Positions 16,581 to 24,410 of a stretch of 64,000 nt of DNA are shown here, one piece after another. The stretch's first letter is position 1; each line of letters begins with the position of its first letter. Location: NCBI GenBank assembly GCA_948616985.1, contig CAPGDO010000001.1, forward strand, positions 124,001 through 188,000. Reading direction: 5' to 3'. The DNA is from MGBC163016 sp910588905 (GTDB lineage Bacteria > Actinomycetota > Coriobacteriia > Coriobacteriales > Eggerthellaceae). The notes beneath the pieces are model-generated. The model searched no databases, had not been told where the DNA came from, and worked only from the letters and a program-made list of their open reading frames with translations. Both the position numbers and the translations under genes were made by a program.

Positions 16581-16979
16581 ATGACAATGACCGATCCTAT
16601 TGCAGATATGCTTACGCGGCTGCGTAATGCTCAGACTGCAGGTCATGAGACGGTGTCGATGCCCACGAGCAAGAAGCTGGTGGAGATCGCCCGCATCATG
16701 GACAAGGAAGGCTACATCCAAGGCTATGAGGTGATCGATGGATCCCCTCGCGGCACGCTGGAGCTCACGCTCAAGTACGGGCCGAAGAAAGAGAAGATCA
16801 TCAAGGGCATCAAGCGCATCTCCAAGCCCGGTCTTCGCATCTATGCGGGCAAAGAGGATCTGCCCCGCGTTCTGGGCGGTCTGGGTACCGCCATCATATC
16901 CACTTCGAGCGGTGTCATGACAGACCGCGATGCACGCAAGGCGGGCATCGGCGGCGAGGTCATCGCCTACATCTGGTAG
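16581..16979 (+). CDS. rpsH: 30S ribosomal protein S8
   Basis: 132 residues. Characteristic text includes DPIADMLTRLRNA at the start and ISTSSGVMTDRDARKAGIGGE at the end, the latter holding the SSG rRNA-binding loop. S8 initiates assembly of the 30S central domain and is the known translational repressor of spc operons in E. coli. A 103-bp gap before it shows no promoter I can support. Confidence 0.98.
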   Translation: MTMTDPIADMLTRLRNAQTAGHETVSMPTSKKLVEIARIMDKEGYIQGYEVIDGSPRGTLELTLKYGPKKEKIIKGIKRISKPGLRIYAGKEDLPRVLGGLGTAIISTSSGVMTDRDARKAGIGGEVIAYIW

Positions 16980-16994
16980 AAGGGAGAGATAAGC

Positions 16995-17534
16995 ATGAGC
17001 CGTATCGGCAAGATGCCCGTGGTCATCCCTTCTGGAGTGGAAGTGAAGATCGACGGCACCACTGTTACCGTTAAGGGCAAGAAGGGGGAGCTGACGCGCA
17101 CCTTCCAGCCTACTATGATCATCAAGCAGGAGGGTGAAGAGCTCCTCATCACCCCTGCTGACGAAGAGCGTCAGACCAACGCCTACTGGGGCCTCACGCG
17201 TTCTCTGCTGCACAACATGGTAGAGGGCGTCTCTGAGGGCTTCGTCAAGAAGCTGGAGCTCGTGGGCGTAGGCTATCGTGCCACCCTCAAGGGCCGTGAC
17301 CTGGAGATGCAGCTTGGCTTCTCCCATCCTGTCCTGGTGAAGGCGCCTGAGGGCATCACCTTCGAAGTACCCTCTCAGAACGAGATCATCGTCTCCGGTG
17401 CCTCGAAAGAGCAGGTGGGCCAGGTGGCCGCTGACATCCGCAAGTGGCGCAAGCCGGAGCCCTACAAGGGCAAGGGCATCCGCTACGAGGGTGAGTACGT
17501 ACGTCGCAAGGCTGGCAAGGCCGGCAAGGAATAA
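16995..17534 (+). CDS. rplF: 50S ribosomal protein L6
   Basis: 179 residues with two L6 repeats. Hallmarks are MSRIGKMPVVIPSGVEV at the start, LLHNMVEGVSEGF in the middle and the signature RKPEPYKGKGIRYEGEYVRR in outline near the end. L6 sits at the factor-binding stalk base. It starts 15 bp after rpsH. Confidence 0.98.
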   Translation: MSRIGKMPVVIPSGVEVKIDGTTVTVKGKKGELTRTFQPTMIIKQEGEELLITPADEERQTNAYWGLTRSLLHNMVEGVSEGFVKKLELVGVGYRATLKGRDLEMQLGFSHPVLVKAPEGITFEVPSQNEIIVSGASKEQVGQVAADIRKWRKPEPYKGKGIRYEGEYVRRKAGKAGKE

Positions 17535-17570
17535 GCTTCGATCGCTGGCAATTTCGAAAGGGAATCGAAC

Positions 17571-17942
17571 ATGCAGAAATCTGTTCTCAAGCGCCAGAAG
17601 GGACTTGCCCGCCGTCATCGTCGCGTTCGTGGCAAGGTCACTGGCACAGCAGCGCGTCCGCGTCTTTGCGTGACCCGCTCCAACAACAACATCTATGCAC
17701 AGGTCATCGACGACGTGGCCCACAAGACCATCGTCGGTGCTTCCACCATGGGTGCTACCTTCAAGGAGAGCGGCCTCAAGCCGAGCAATGTGGAAGGTGC
17801 AACCAAGCTGGGGAATATCATCGGAGCCATGGCTATGGAAGCCGGCATCACCGAGGTCGTCTTCGACCGCGGCGGCAATCTTTACCATGGACGTGTGAAG
17901 GCCGTGGCAGACGGCGCCCGCGAAGCGGGACTCAAGTTCTAG
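17571..17942 (+). CDS. rplR: 50S ribosomal protein L18
   Basis: 123 residues. Visible L18 features are RHRRVRGKVTGTAARPRL near the N-terminus, SNNNIYAQVIDD and the C-terminal FDRGGNLYHGRVKAVADGAREAGL in outline. It binds 5S rRNA together with L5. The N-terminal basic tail is short, as in most bacteria. Confidence 0.98.
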   Translation: MQKSVLKRQKGLARRHRRVRGKVTGTAARPRLCVTRSNNNIYAQVIDDVAHKTIVGASTMGATFKESGLKPSNVEGATKLGNIIGAMAMEAGITEVVFDRGGNLYHGRVKAVADGAREAGLKF

Positions 17943-17958
17943 AAGGGATCATAAGCAC

Positions 17959-18480
17959 ATGGCTCGTAAACAACAGGAAAAAGCAGTACCGGAGCTCGAA
18001 GAGCGCGTCGTTGCCATCAATCGCGTCTCCAAGACCGTCAAGGGTGGTCGTCGCATGCAGCTGACCGCTCTGGTGGTCGTAGGCGATGGCAAGGGCAAGG
18101 TAGGCGTGGGCCTGGGCAAGTCCCAGGAGGTCCCCAATGCCATCAAGAAGGGCACCGAAGACGCCAAGAAGAACATGTTCACGGTCCCGGTCACCGATGA
18201 GGGTTCTGTGCCCCATGAGATCATCGGGGAATTCGGCGCTGGACGTGTTCTCATCAAGCCGGCTGTTCCCGGTACTGGCGTCATGGCTGGCGGCCCGGTC
18301 CGCGCCATCATGGAGCTGGCAGGCGTCAAGAACGTCATCACCAAGTCCCTGGGCACCAGCAACGCCATGAACATCGTGAAGGCAGCTGCTGAGGGCTTGA
18401 AGGCCATGGAGAGCCCCGAGCAAGTGGCAGCTCGTCGTGGTGTCACGGTTGACGAGATGTTCGGCCGGAAGGAGAAGTAG
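17959..18480 (+). CDS. rpsE: 30S ribosomal protein S5
   Basis: 173 residues. The double-stranded RNA-binding S5 domain is at 20-90 (VVAINRVSKTVKGGRRMQ, VGVGLGKSQEVPNAI), followed by the C-terminal GTGVMAGGPVRAIMELAG region. S5 affects decoding accuracy and mRNA unwinding at the entry site. It begins 16 bp after rplR and ends 3 bp before rpmD. Confidence 0.98.
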   Translation: MARKQQEKAVPELEERVVAINRVSKTVKGGRRMQLTALVVVGDGKGKVGVGLGKSQEVPNAIKKGTEDAKKNMFTVPVTDEGSVPHEIIGEFGAGRVLIKPAVPGTGVMAGGPVRAIMELAGVKNVITKSLGTSNAMNIVKAAAEGLKAMESPEQVAARRGVTVDEMFGRKEK

Positions 18481-18483
18481 AAG

Positions 18484-18669
18484 ATGGCTGAGAAGAAGCT
18501 GCGCGTCACCCAGGTCAAGAGCCAGATCCGCAGGCCCGCTGACCAGGACAAGACGCTTCGAGCGATGGGCCTGGGGCGCATCGGAAAATCCAAAGAGCTG
18601 ACCGATAACGAGAGCGTCCGTGGGATGATCTTCAAGGTCAAGCATCTTATCGAGGTAGAAGAGATCTAG
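18484..18669 (+). CDS. rpmD: 50S ribosomal protein L30
   Basis: 61 residues. The bacterial L30 pattern is clear: LRVTQVKSQIRRPADQDKT, LRAMGLGRIGKS and the ending RGMIFKVKHLIEVEEI. It is a non-essential surface protein in many bacteria. It is tightly coupled to rpsE. A 60-bp gap before rplO holds only a ribosome binding site (GAAAGGAAGG). Confidence 0.97.
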   Translation: MAEKKLRVTQVKSQIRRPADQDKTLRAMGLGRIGKSKELTDNESVRGMIFKVKHLIEVEEI

Positions 18670-18729
18670 AGTACGCATTCTGAGCACAAGCGAGTCCTGG
18701 CAAGCCCAGGGCGAAAGGAAGGTTAGACC

Positions 18730-19179
18730 ATGGAGATCAAAGATCTGAAGCCAGCGGCAGGTTCCACCAAGCCGCGCAAGCGCGTGGGCCGTGGCCCTGC
18801 ATCCGGCACCGGCAAGACCGCTGGTCGTGGCCTGAACGGTCAGAAGTCCCGTTCCGGCGGCGGCAAGGGCGCCGGTTTCGAGGGTGGCCAGACGCCTCTG
18901 GCGCGCAGGCTCCCGAAGCTGCCGGGCTTCCGCAATCCCAATCGTGTGGAGTACAAGGCCGTGAACGTCTCTCGCTTGGACGCCAAGTTCGAGGCAGGGG
19001 ACGTGGTAGACGGCGAGAGCCTCAAGGCCAAGGGCATCATCAAGAAGATGGATGAGCCTGTGAAGATCCTAGGTGATGGCGAGATCACGAAAGCGCTCAC
19101 CGTCAAAGTGGAGAAGATCTCCGCCTCTGCGAGGCGCAAGATCGAAGCAGCCGGAGGAAAGGTCGAAGAGCCTTGCTAA
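18730..19179 (+). CDS. rplO: 50S ribosomal protein L15
   Basis: 149 residues. The Gly/Lys-rich N-terminus (KRVGRGPASGTGKTAGRG, NGQKSRSGGGKGAGFEGGQ) and the later DGEITKALTVKVEKISASARRKIEAAGG region, in outline, are diagnostic of L15, a late 50S assembly protein. Its last 7 nt overlap the secY start, the usual coupling of these two genes. Confidence 0.98.
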   Translation: MEIKDLKPAAGSTKPRKRVGRGPASGTGKTAGRGLNGQKSRSGGGKGAGFEGGQTPLARRLPKLPGFRNPNRVEYKAVNVSRLDAKFEAGDVVDGESLKAKGIIKKMDEPVKILGDGEITKALTVKVEKISASARRKIEAAGGKVEEPC

Positions 19180-20456
19180 GCTCATTAGTCGATGCGTTCA
19201 AGATCCCAGAGCTGAGGAAGAAGCTCCTCTTCACGCTGGCTATCTTGGCGCTGTACAGGTTCGGTGCCTATGTTCCCGTACCTGGTATCCCGTTCCATGA
19301 GTTCGCCACTGCCTATGAATCCTCAGGGGTGGCCATGAGCATGCTGGACCTGTTCACAGGCGGCGCGCTCTCGAACTTCTCGGTGTTCTCGCTGGGTATC
19401 ATGCCCTACATCACTGCATCCATCATCATGCAGCTGATGCAGGGCGTCATCCCTGCTGTGGGCCGTTGGGCCAAGGAGGGGGATTCTGGCAGGAAGAAGA
19501 TCACCCAGGTCACACGTTATCTGACCCTGGGCCTCGGTCTCATCAACGCCATCGGATACCTCCTCTTGTTCCAGTCTCCCACCTACGGGGTGCAATTCCC
19601 TGACAGTGAGGTGCCGAACTGGCTGACCAGCATCGTGATCGTGTTCACGCTGGTGGCAGGCACGGCATTCATCATGTGGATGGGCGAGCTCATCACCCAG
19701 CGTGGCGTGGGCAACGGCATGTCGCTGATCATCTTCTTGAGCATCATGTCCGGTGTTCCCTCGGCCATCTTCTCATCCATCAACCTCACGGCTGACCTGG
19801 GCATGGGCATCGCCGTCACCATTCTCATCCTAGCGGTGGTGATAGCCTGCATCCCGCTCATCATCTTCGTAGAGCGGGCCCAGAGGCGCATCCCGGTGAA
19901 CTATGCGAAGCGTGTTCAGGGCCGCAAGATGATGGGTGGTCAGAACACCTACATCCCGCTGAAGGTCAACGCTGCTGGCGTCATCCCCATCATCTTCGCC
20001 AGCTGTATCCTGTACCTGCCGGCTCAGCTGGCAGCCATCTTCAATGTGGATTGGTTGACCGCCTTCGCTGATGCATGCACCACCGGCTGGGTGAACTGGC
20101 TGCTAACGTTGCTGCTCATCGTCTTCTTCGCCTACTTCTACACCTCTATGGTGTTCAATCCCGAAGAGACGGCCGACAACATTCGGAAGCAGGGCGGCTT
20201 CATCCCAGGGGTGAGGCCGGGTTCGGCAACGGTGCAGTACATCAAGAATACGCTGCGGCGCATCACGCTCCCGGGTGGCTTGTTCATCGCGGTGATCGCC
20301 GTGGTTCCCACGATCATCTTCTTCTTCACGAACAACCAACTGATCCAGTCGTTCGGTGGTACCTCCATCCTCATCATGATCGGCGTTGCGCTCGATACCA
20401 TGAGCAAGGTGGAGAGCCAGTTGAAGATGTACAACTACGACGGCTTCTTCAAATAA
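19173..20456 (+). CDS. secY: Preprotein translocase subunit SecY
   Basis: 427 residues with ten hydrophobic helices, the channel subunit of the SecYEG translocon in the cytoplasmic membrane. Family signatures include the plug region after GAYVPVPGI, the second-helix FSVFSLGIMPYITASIIMQL block in outline, and NYAKRVQGRKMMGGQ in the ribosome- and SecA-binding loop. Translation starts at TTG 19173 inside the rplO 3' end, preceded by GGAGGAAAGG. It is followed by a gap with two hairpins and then adk. Confidence 0.97.
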   Translation: MLSSLVDAFKIPELRKKLLFTLAILALYRFGAYVPVPGIPFHEFATAYESSGVAMSMLDLFTGGALSNFSVFSLGIMPYITASIIMQLMQGVIPAVGRWAKEGDSGRKKITQVTRYLTLGLGLINAIGYLLLFQSPTYGVQFPDSEVPNWLTSIVIVFTLVAGTAFIMWMGELITQRGVGNGMSLIIFLSIMSGVPSAIFSSINLTADLGMGIAVTILILAVVIACIPLIIFVERAQRRIPVNYAKRVQGRKMMGGQNTYIPLKVNAAGVIPIIFASCILYLPAQLAAIFNVDWLTAFADACTTGWVNWLLTLLLIVFFAYFYTSMVFNPEETADNIRKQGGFIPGVRPGSATVQYIKNTLRRITLPGGLFIAVIAVVPTIIFFFTNNQLIQSFGGTSILIMIGVALDTMSKVESQLKMYNYDGFFK

Positions 20457-20471
20457 GGGGATCCATTCGAA

Positions 20472-20524
20472 GGAGCGCGGGATCGTAGGAATCCTCGCTC
20501 CCTTTGCTGGGGTCCAGCAAAGGG
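20472..20524 (+). promoter_or_regulatory. Two adjoining hairpins in the secY-adk gap
   Basis: The first pairs GGAGCG (20472-20477) with CGCTCC (20496-20501) around an inner GGAT/ATCC stem. The second is a perfect 11-bp stem, CCCTTTGCTGG (20500-20510) with CCAGCAAAGGG (20514-20524). They share two bases, so full formation of both is exclusive. There is no U-run, so this is more likely a processing or stability site than a terminator. Confidence 0.4.
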
Positions 20525-20544
20525 TGTTCTAGAAAGGATAAGGA

Positions 20545-21171
20545 ATGAATATCGTTTTGCTCGGAGCGCCGGGGGCAGGGAAGGGCACCCAAGCGGCCAA
20601 GCTGGTCGAAGATGAGGGCCTGTGCCATATCTCCACCGGTGACATCCTCCGCCAGGCTGTGAAGGACCAGACAGAGCTGGGACTCAAGGCCAAGGCGTTC
20701 ATGGATGCCGGCGATCTGGTTCCCGATGAGCTCATCATCGATCTCATGAAGGAGCGCATCCAGCAGCCGGATACGGCCAAGGGCGTCATCCTGGATGGCT
20801 TCCCGCGCACGACCACTCAGGCTGTGGCGCTCGATGCCATGCTGCAAGATCTCGGTAGGCCGCTGGATGCAGCGTTGCTCATCGACGTTGACCCTGAGGT
20901 CATCGTGGCGCGCCTGAGCTCTCGGCGCATGTGCCGGGAGTGCGGGCATATCGGCACTGCTTCTGATGCAGCATGCCCCGCCTGCGGTGGCGAGATGTAT
21001 CAGCGTGACGACGATAATGAGGCCACCGTGCGCAACCGCCTGGAGGTCTACGAGAAGTCCACGAGCCCGCTGATAGATTATTACCGTGGCTGTGAGCTCC
21101 TGGTCACCATCGATGGTGACCGCGACCCTGAGGTTGTCTATGCTGATGTGAAGGGTGCCCTGGGTCTGTAG
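20545..21171 (+). CDS. adk: Adenylate kinase
   Basis: 208 residues. It catalyses ATP + AMP = 2 ADP in the cytosol. The P-loop GAPGAGKGT is at residues 7-15, the AMP-binding STGDILR and DGFPRT motifs follow, and the lid domain carries a CRECG...CPACGG zinc-finger-type set, as in Gram-positive enzymes. It is the last gene of the ribosomal transcription unit; map and infA, which commonly follow, are absent and a strong terminator follows instead. Confidence 0.98.
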   Translation: MNIVLLGAPGAGKGTQAAKLVEDEGLCHISTGDILRQAVKDQTELGLKAKAFMDAGDLVPDELIIDLMKERIQQPDTAKGVILDGFPRTTTQAVALDAMLQDLGRPLDAALLIDVDPEVIVARLSSRRMCRECGHIGTASDAACPACGGEMYQRDDDNEATVRNRLEVYEKSTSPLIDYYRGCELLVTIDGDRDPEVVYADVKGALGL

Positions 21172-21192
21172 ACCGGTTCCTGTGCCCTTTGA

Positions 21193-21225
21193 AGCCCGCA
21201 CCTGCCTGGCTGGTGCGGGCTTTTT
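21193..21225 (+). terminator. Strong Rho-independent terminator after adk
   Basis: A perfect 10-bp stem, AGCCCGCACC (21193-21202) and GGTGCGGGCT (21212-21221), with a 9-nt loop and a run of T. It ends the ribosomal cluster transcript and directly abuts the next promoter. Confidence 0.92.
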
Positions 21226-21228
21226 ATC

Positions 21229-21234
21229 TATAAT
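21229..21234 (+). promoter_or_regulatory. Consensus -10 box giving a leaderless transcript
   Basis: TATAAT at 21229-21234 is followed by six bases and then the ATG at 21241, so transcription would start at or next to the A of the start codon. No ribosome binding site can fit. The -35 would fall within the terminator stem and is weak. Confidence 0.55.
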
Positions 21235-21240
21235 CAGCCT

Positions 21241-23484
21241 ATGCCTACGCTACGGGAGAACATCGCATACCATCTGAGGCGCTTCTACAAGCTGAATGAA
21301 GCCGCCATCAAGCATATCTTGAGATGCATCGCGGTGGTGCTGGCCATAGCACTCTTCTTGGAGACCGTGGTATTCAACATCAACTTCTACGCTACGGCGG
21401 GCCTCGATACCATCAACTTGAAGAGCAAGATAGACCTCCACGAGGGCAAGGACGATGTCTTCCGCTTCGCCTCCATGGATCACGAGGTGGAATTCACGGA
21501 TCTGAATACCCATATCAGCAACATCAAAGTGGATTTCAGCCATGATCAGCCAGCTCAGCTGCTCACACTGAAGATCCAATTCACCGACGACGCCCACTCC
21601 ACCTATTTCGACAGCACCGAATACACCGAAGGCGTGCCCCTGGTAGAGGTCTCTACCATGTCGGACCAGAGCAAGTTCATCAATCTGAACACCACGGGTG
21701 CGGTGCGCAATCTGAAGATATCTTTGGTGGGGGATGACATCCAATATCCCGTGCGCTTGAACACGATCTACCTGAACGCCCATCATCCCTTCCATTTCAA
21801 CGCGGTGCGCTTCTTCGCTGTCTTGAGCGTGGTGTCGCTCATCTGCCTCTTCCGGCCCTCTTCGTTCATCTATCGGATGCGCATGAGAGAGAATCCTGTG
21901 CGGTCCCGCATCGGCGTCGTGGCTGTTGTGGTCATCGAATGCGTGCTCTGTGCCACGTTCCTCTTCTATGGGTCGAACATGGTCGGGGTGGCTACGAGCT
22001 CTTACAACTACGGGGAATGGGACGGAACGTCACTGGTGAACAGCTTCGAGGTGGGGGGCGACAACGCCCAGCAGTATGCTGAGCTGGCGAAGTCCATGGC
22101 CCAAGGGAAGCTCTATCTGGAAGAAGAGCCACCAGAGTGGCTCAAGGCCATGGACAACCCCTACGACAAGGGCATGCGGGACGAGGCTCAGAAGGAGACA
22201 GGGGAGGGGTATCTCTTCGATGTGGCCTACTATGACGGCCATTACTACGTGTACTTCGGCGTGGTGCCGGTCTTGCTCTTCTATCTCCCGTTCTATCTGC
22301 TGACAGGCTCTCCGTTCCCCACGGCCTTAGGTGTGCTCATCGCCTGTCTGCTCTTCATCTGCGGGGCCTCAGCGCTTCTCGACCGGTTCGCACGCCATCA
22401 CTTCGATAGGGTGACCTTGGGTATCTATCTGGTGGTGCAGATAGCCTTCGTCTCCTCCTGCGGGATGCTGTATCTCCTGAAGTTCCCCACCTTCTATTCG
22501 CTGCCCATCGCTTGCGGCCTCATGTTCAGCGTCTGGGGCCTCTACTTCTGGATGTGCGGGAGGGGCTCTTCGAAGCGGTATCTCTTCTTCGCCCTTGGCT
22601 CGCTGTGTATGGCGCTTGTGGCGGGGTGCCGTCCTCAGCTCTTGCTGCTGTCCCTCTTGGCGTTCCCGCTCTTCTGGAGGCCTTATATCAGCAAGCGTCG
22701 CATCCTCACCCGGGAGGGCTTCACGGAATTCCTCTGCTTGATCGGACCCTATCTGGTGGTAGCAGCGGGCATCATGTTATACAACCACGCTCGCTTCGGG
22801 AGCTTCACTGATTTCGGGGCCAATTACAACCTGACCGTCAATGACATGACCCAGCGGGGATGGGTGCTGGGGCGCATAGCTCCGGCGTTGTTCGCCTACT
22901 TCTTCCAGCCGCCAGACATGGTGGGTGCCTTCCCGTATCTCCAGCCTGCTGGCTTTGCCACGACCTATCTGGGCCAGACCATCAAGGAAGCCACATTCGG
23001 TGGCATCTTCTGGTGCTATCCGGTGCTCTGGGTGCTGTTCTTCCTGCGTCCCTTGGTGTCGTTGCGGGATTCTCAGCGGGCTACGAGGACCATTACGGGC
23101 ACCATCTTCGTCCTGTTGTTCTCAGGGGTTGCCATCGCTGTGGTGGATGCAGAGATGGCAGGTATCCTGCAGCGCTACTATGCTGATTTCAGCTTCATGT
23201 TCCTGGCAGCGGTGGTGCTCTTGGTGTTCATCGCGAACGAGAACATCGACGACCTCCCTCTGGCCCGCAAGGGCTCAGGGCATCCGGGTTCGACGCGGAA
23301 GAGCAAGGAGGTGCTGCGGGTCCCTGCTCTCCGTTCTCTTCTCACGAAGACGCTGCTGGTCTTGGTGGCTTTGGGAGTGGGGTATAGCCTGCTGCTCTGT
23401 CTGACCCCTGAGACGGGTTGGTATTCTGATATATACCCTTGGGCGTACCATGATCTGGTAGAGGCTATCCAGTTCTGGACCTAG
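21241..23484 (+). CDS. Large polytopic membrane protein, possible GT-C-type glycosyltransferase
   Basis: 747 residues. One N-terminal helix (about 28-50) is followed by an extracytoplasmic domain of about 140 residues, then roughly ten to twelve further helices. After helix 3 comes a large loop with SFEVGGDNAQQYAELAKSMAQG and a YYDGHYYVYFGVVPVLLFYLP block. Similar loops with conserved Asp, Tyr and Gly occur in membrane proteins thought to be polyprenyl-phosphate-dependent (GT-C) sugar transferases. I do not recognise a precise family. It stands alone, apparently leaderless, between adk and nagB. It could glycosylate a wall polymer or lipid; this is inference. Confidence 0.5.
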   Translation: MPTLRENIAYHLRRFYKLNEAAIKHILRCIAVVLAIALFLETVVFNINFYATAGLDTINLKSKIDLHEGKDDVFRFASMDHEVEFTDLNTHISNIKVDFSHDQPAQLLTLKIQFTDDAHSTYFDSTEYTEGVPLVEVSTMSDQSKFINLNTTGAVRNLKISLVGDDIQYPVRLNTIYLNAHHPFHFNAVRFFAVLSVVSLICLFRPSSFIYRMRMRENPVRSRIGVVAVVVIECVLCATFLFYGSNMVGVATSSYNYGEWDGTSLVNSFEVGGDNAQQYAELAKSMAQGKLYLEEEPPEWLKAMDNPYDKGMRDEAQKETGEGYLFDVAYYDGHYYVYFGVVPVLLFYLPFYLLTGSPFPTALGVLIACLLFICGASALLDRFARHHFDRVTLGIYLVVQIAFVSSCGMLYLLKFPTFYSLPIACGLMFSVWGLYFWMCGRGSSKRYLFFALGSLCMALVAGCRPQLLLLSLLAFPLFWRPYISKRRILTREGFTEFLCLIGPYLVVAAGIMLYNHARFGSFTDFGANYNLTVNDMTQRGWVLGRIAPALFAYFFQPPDMVGAFPYLQPAGFATTYLGQTIKEATFGGIFWCYPVLWVLFFLRPLVSLRDSQRATRTITGTIFVLLFSGVAIAVVDAEMAGILQRYYADFSFMFLAAVVLLVFIANENIDDLPLARKGSGHPGSTRKSKEVLRVPALRSLLTKTLLVLVALGVGYSLLLCLTPETGWYSDIYPWAYHDLVEAIQFWT

Positions 23485-23509
23485 AGCCCTCTCATCGCTA
23501 TCCATGGCG

Positions 23510-23515
23510 TAGAAT
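23510..23515 (+). promoter_or_regulatory. Probable -10 box of nagB
   Basis: TAGAAT lies 38 bp before the nagB ATG, in the 69-bp gap after the membrane protein gene. No -35 is evident. An inverted pair CGCTATCC / GGATAGCG spans the region and could be an operator. Confidence 0.35.
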
Positions 23516-23553
23516 GGGTCTGACGGGAAAGCGCCTATGAGAGAGGATAGCGG

Positions 23554-24288
23554 ATGGAATTCATCATCTCGGAGACCTATGAGGAAATGAGCAGGGAAGC
23601 GGCTGATGTGGTAGAGACCGTCATGGACGAGATCCCTTCCTGCGTATTGGGGCTGGCCACCGGATCCACTCCTATCGGCATGTACGCATGCCTGGTCGAG
23701 GATTGCAAGGAAGGCAAAACCTCCTTTGCCGACGTGACCACCTTTAATCTGGATGAGTACGTGGGTCTTCCGGGTACCCATGATCAGAGCTACCGCTACT
23801 TCATGGATGAGAATCTCTTCGATTCTGTAGATATAGACAAGGCTCGCACGAATCTGCCTGATGGCTGCGCTGCTGATCCTCAGGCCATGTGCGCCGCCTA
23901 TGAGATGGCCATCGAAGAGGCCGGTGGAATAGATATCCAGGTGCTCGGATTGGGTCATAACGGGCACATCGGCTTCAACGAGCCTGCTGATGACTTCCCG
24001 GTCTGCACCCATCCGGTGGATCTCACGGAGAGCACCATCAATGCGAATAGCCGCTTGTTCAACAGTGCCGATGAGGTGCCTCGTCAGGCAGTGACCATGG
24101 GCATAGGAACTATCATGAAGGCGCGTAAGGTCATAGTGTTGGCCAATGGGTCTGGGAAGGCGGATATCGTCAAACAGGCCTTCACAGGGCCCGTGGTGCC
24201 TCAGGTGCCCGCTTCTGTGCTGCAGTTGCATCCTGATGTGACCGTGGTCTTGGATGCTGAGGCGGCAGCCAAGCTGGAGTTCGCCTAG
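23554..24288 (+). CDS. nagB: Glucosamine-6-phosphate deaminase
   Basis: 244 residues, the usual short bacterial form. It converts glucosamine-6-phosphate to fructose-6-phosphate and ammonia, the last step of amino-sugar breakdown. Visible motifs are LGLATGSTPIGMY (phosphate loop), FNLDEYVGL with the catalytic Asp, and GLGHNGHIGFNEP with the ring-opening His. The ATG follows GAGAGAGGAT. Its partner nagA is 14 kb away at 38.7 kb. It is convergent with the aldolase/importer operon. Confidence 0.96.
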   Translation: MEFIISETYEEMSREAADVVETVMDEIPSCVLGLATGSTPIGMYACLVEDCKEGKTSFADVTTFNLDEYVGLPGTHDQSYRYFMDENLFDSVDIDKARTNLPDGCAADPQAMCAAYEMAIEEAGGIDIQVLGLGHNGHIGFNEPADDFPVCTHPVDLTESTINANSRLFNSADEVPRQAVTMGIGTIMKARKVIVLANGSGKADIVKQAFTGPVVPQVPASVLQLHPDVTVVLDAEAAAKLEFA

Positions 24289-24295
24289 CGCGTCA

Positions 24296-24343
24296 GTAGG
24301 GGCGGATCTCGATCCGCCCGGGTCGACCATGGTCGACCCCTAC
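24296..24343. repeat. Cruciform-like palindromic intergenic element
   Basis: GTAGGGG and CCCCTAC form the outer ends. Inside are two perfect hairpins, GGGCGGATC/GATCCGCCC (24300-24308 and 24311-24319) and GGGTCGACC/GGTCGACCC (24320-24328 and 24331-24339). This two-hairpin design with TAGGGGC ends resembles short dispersed REP- or MITE-like elements of gut bacteria. Only one copy is in the window. Confidence 0.6.
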
Positions 24344-24382
24344 AATGACCGTGCATCGGATCGATCGTGATGTCACAATGAG

Positions 24383-24410
24383 AAGGCCCCCTTGCGGGGG
24401 CCTTCGTTCT
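24383..24410. terminator. Bidirectional terminator between nagB and the aldolase gene
   Basis: A perfect 9-bp stem AAGGCCCCC (24383-24391) and GGGGGCCTT (24396-24404) with a TTGC loop, then CGTTCT on the plus strand and an A-to-T tract on the minus strand. It serves two convergent genes, and its right edge touches the aldolase stop codon. Confidence 0.85.
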
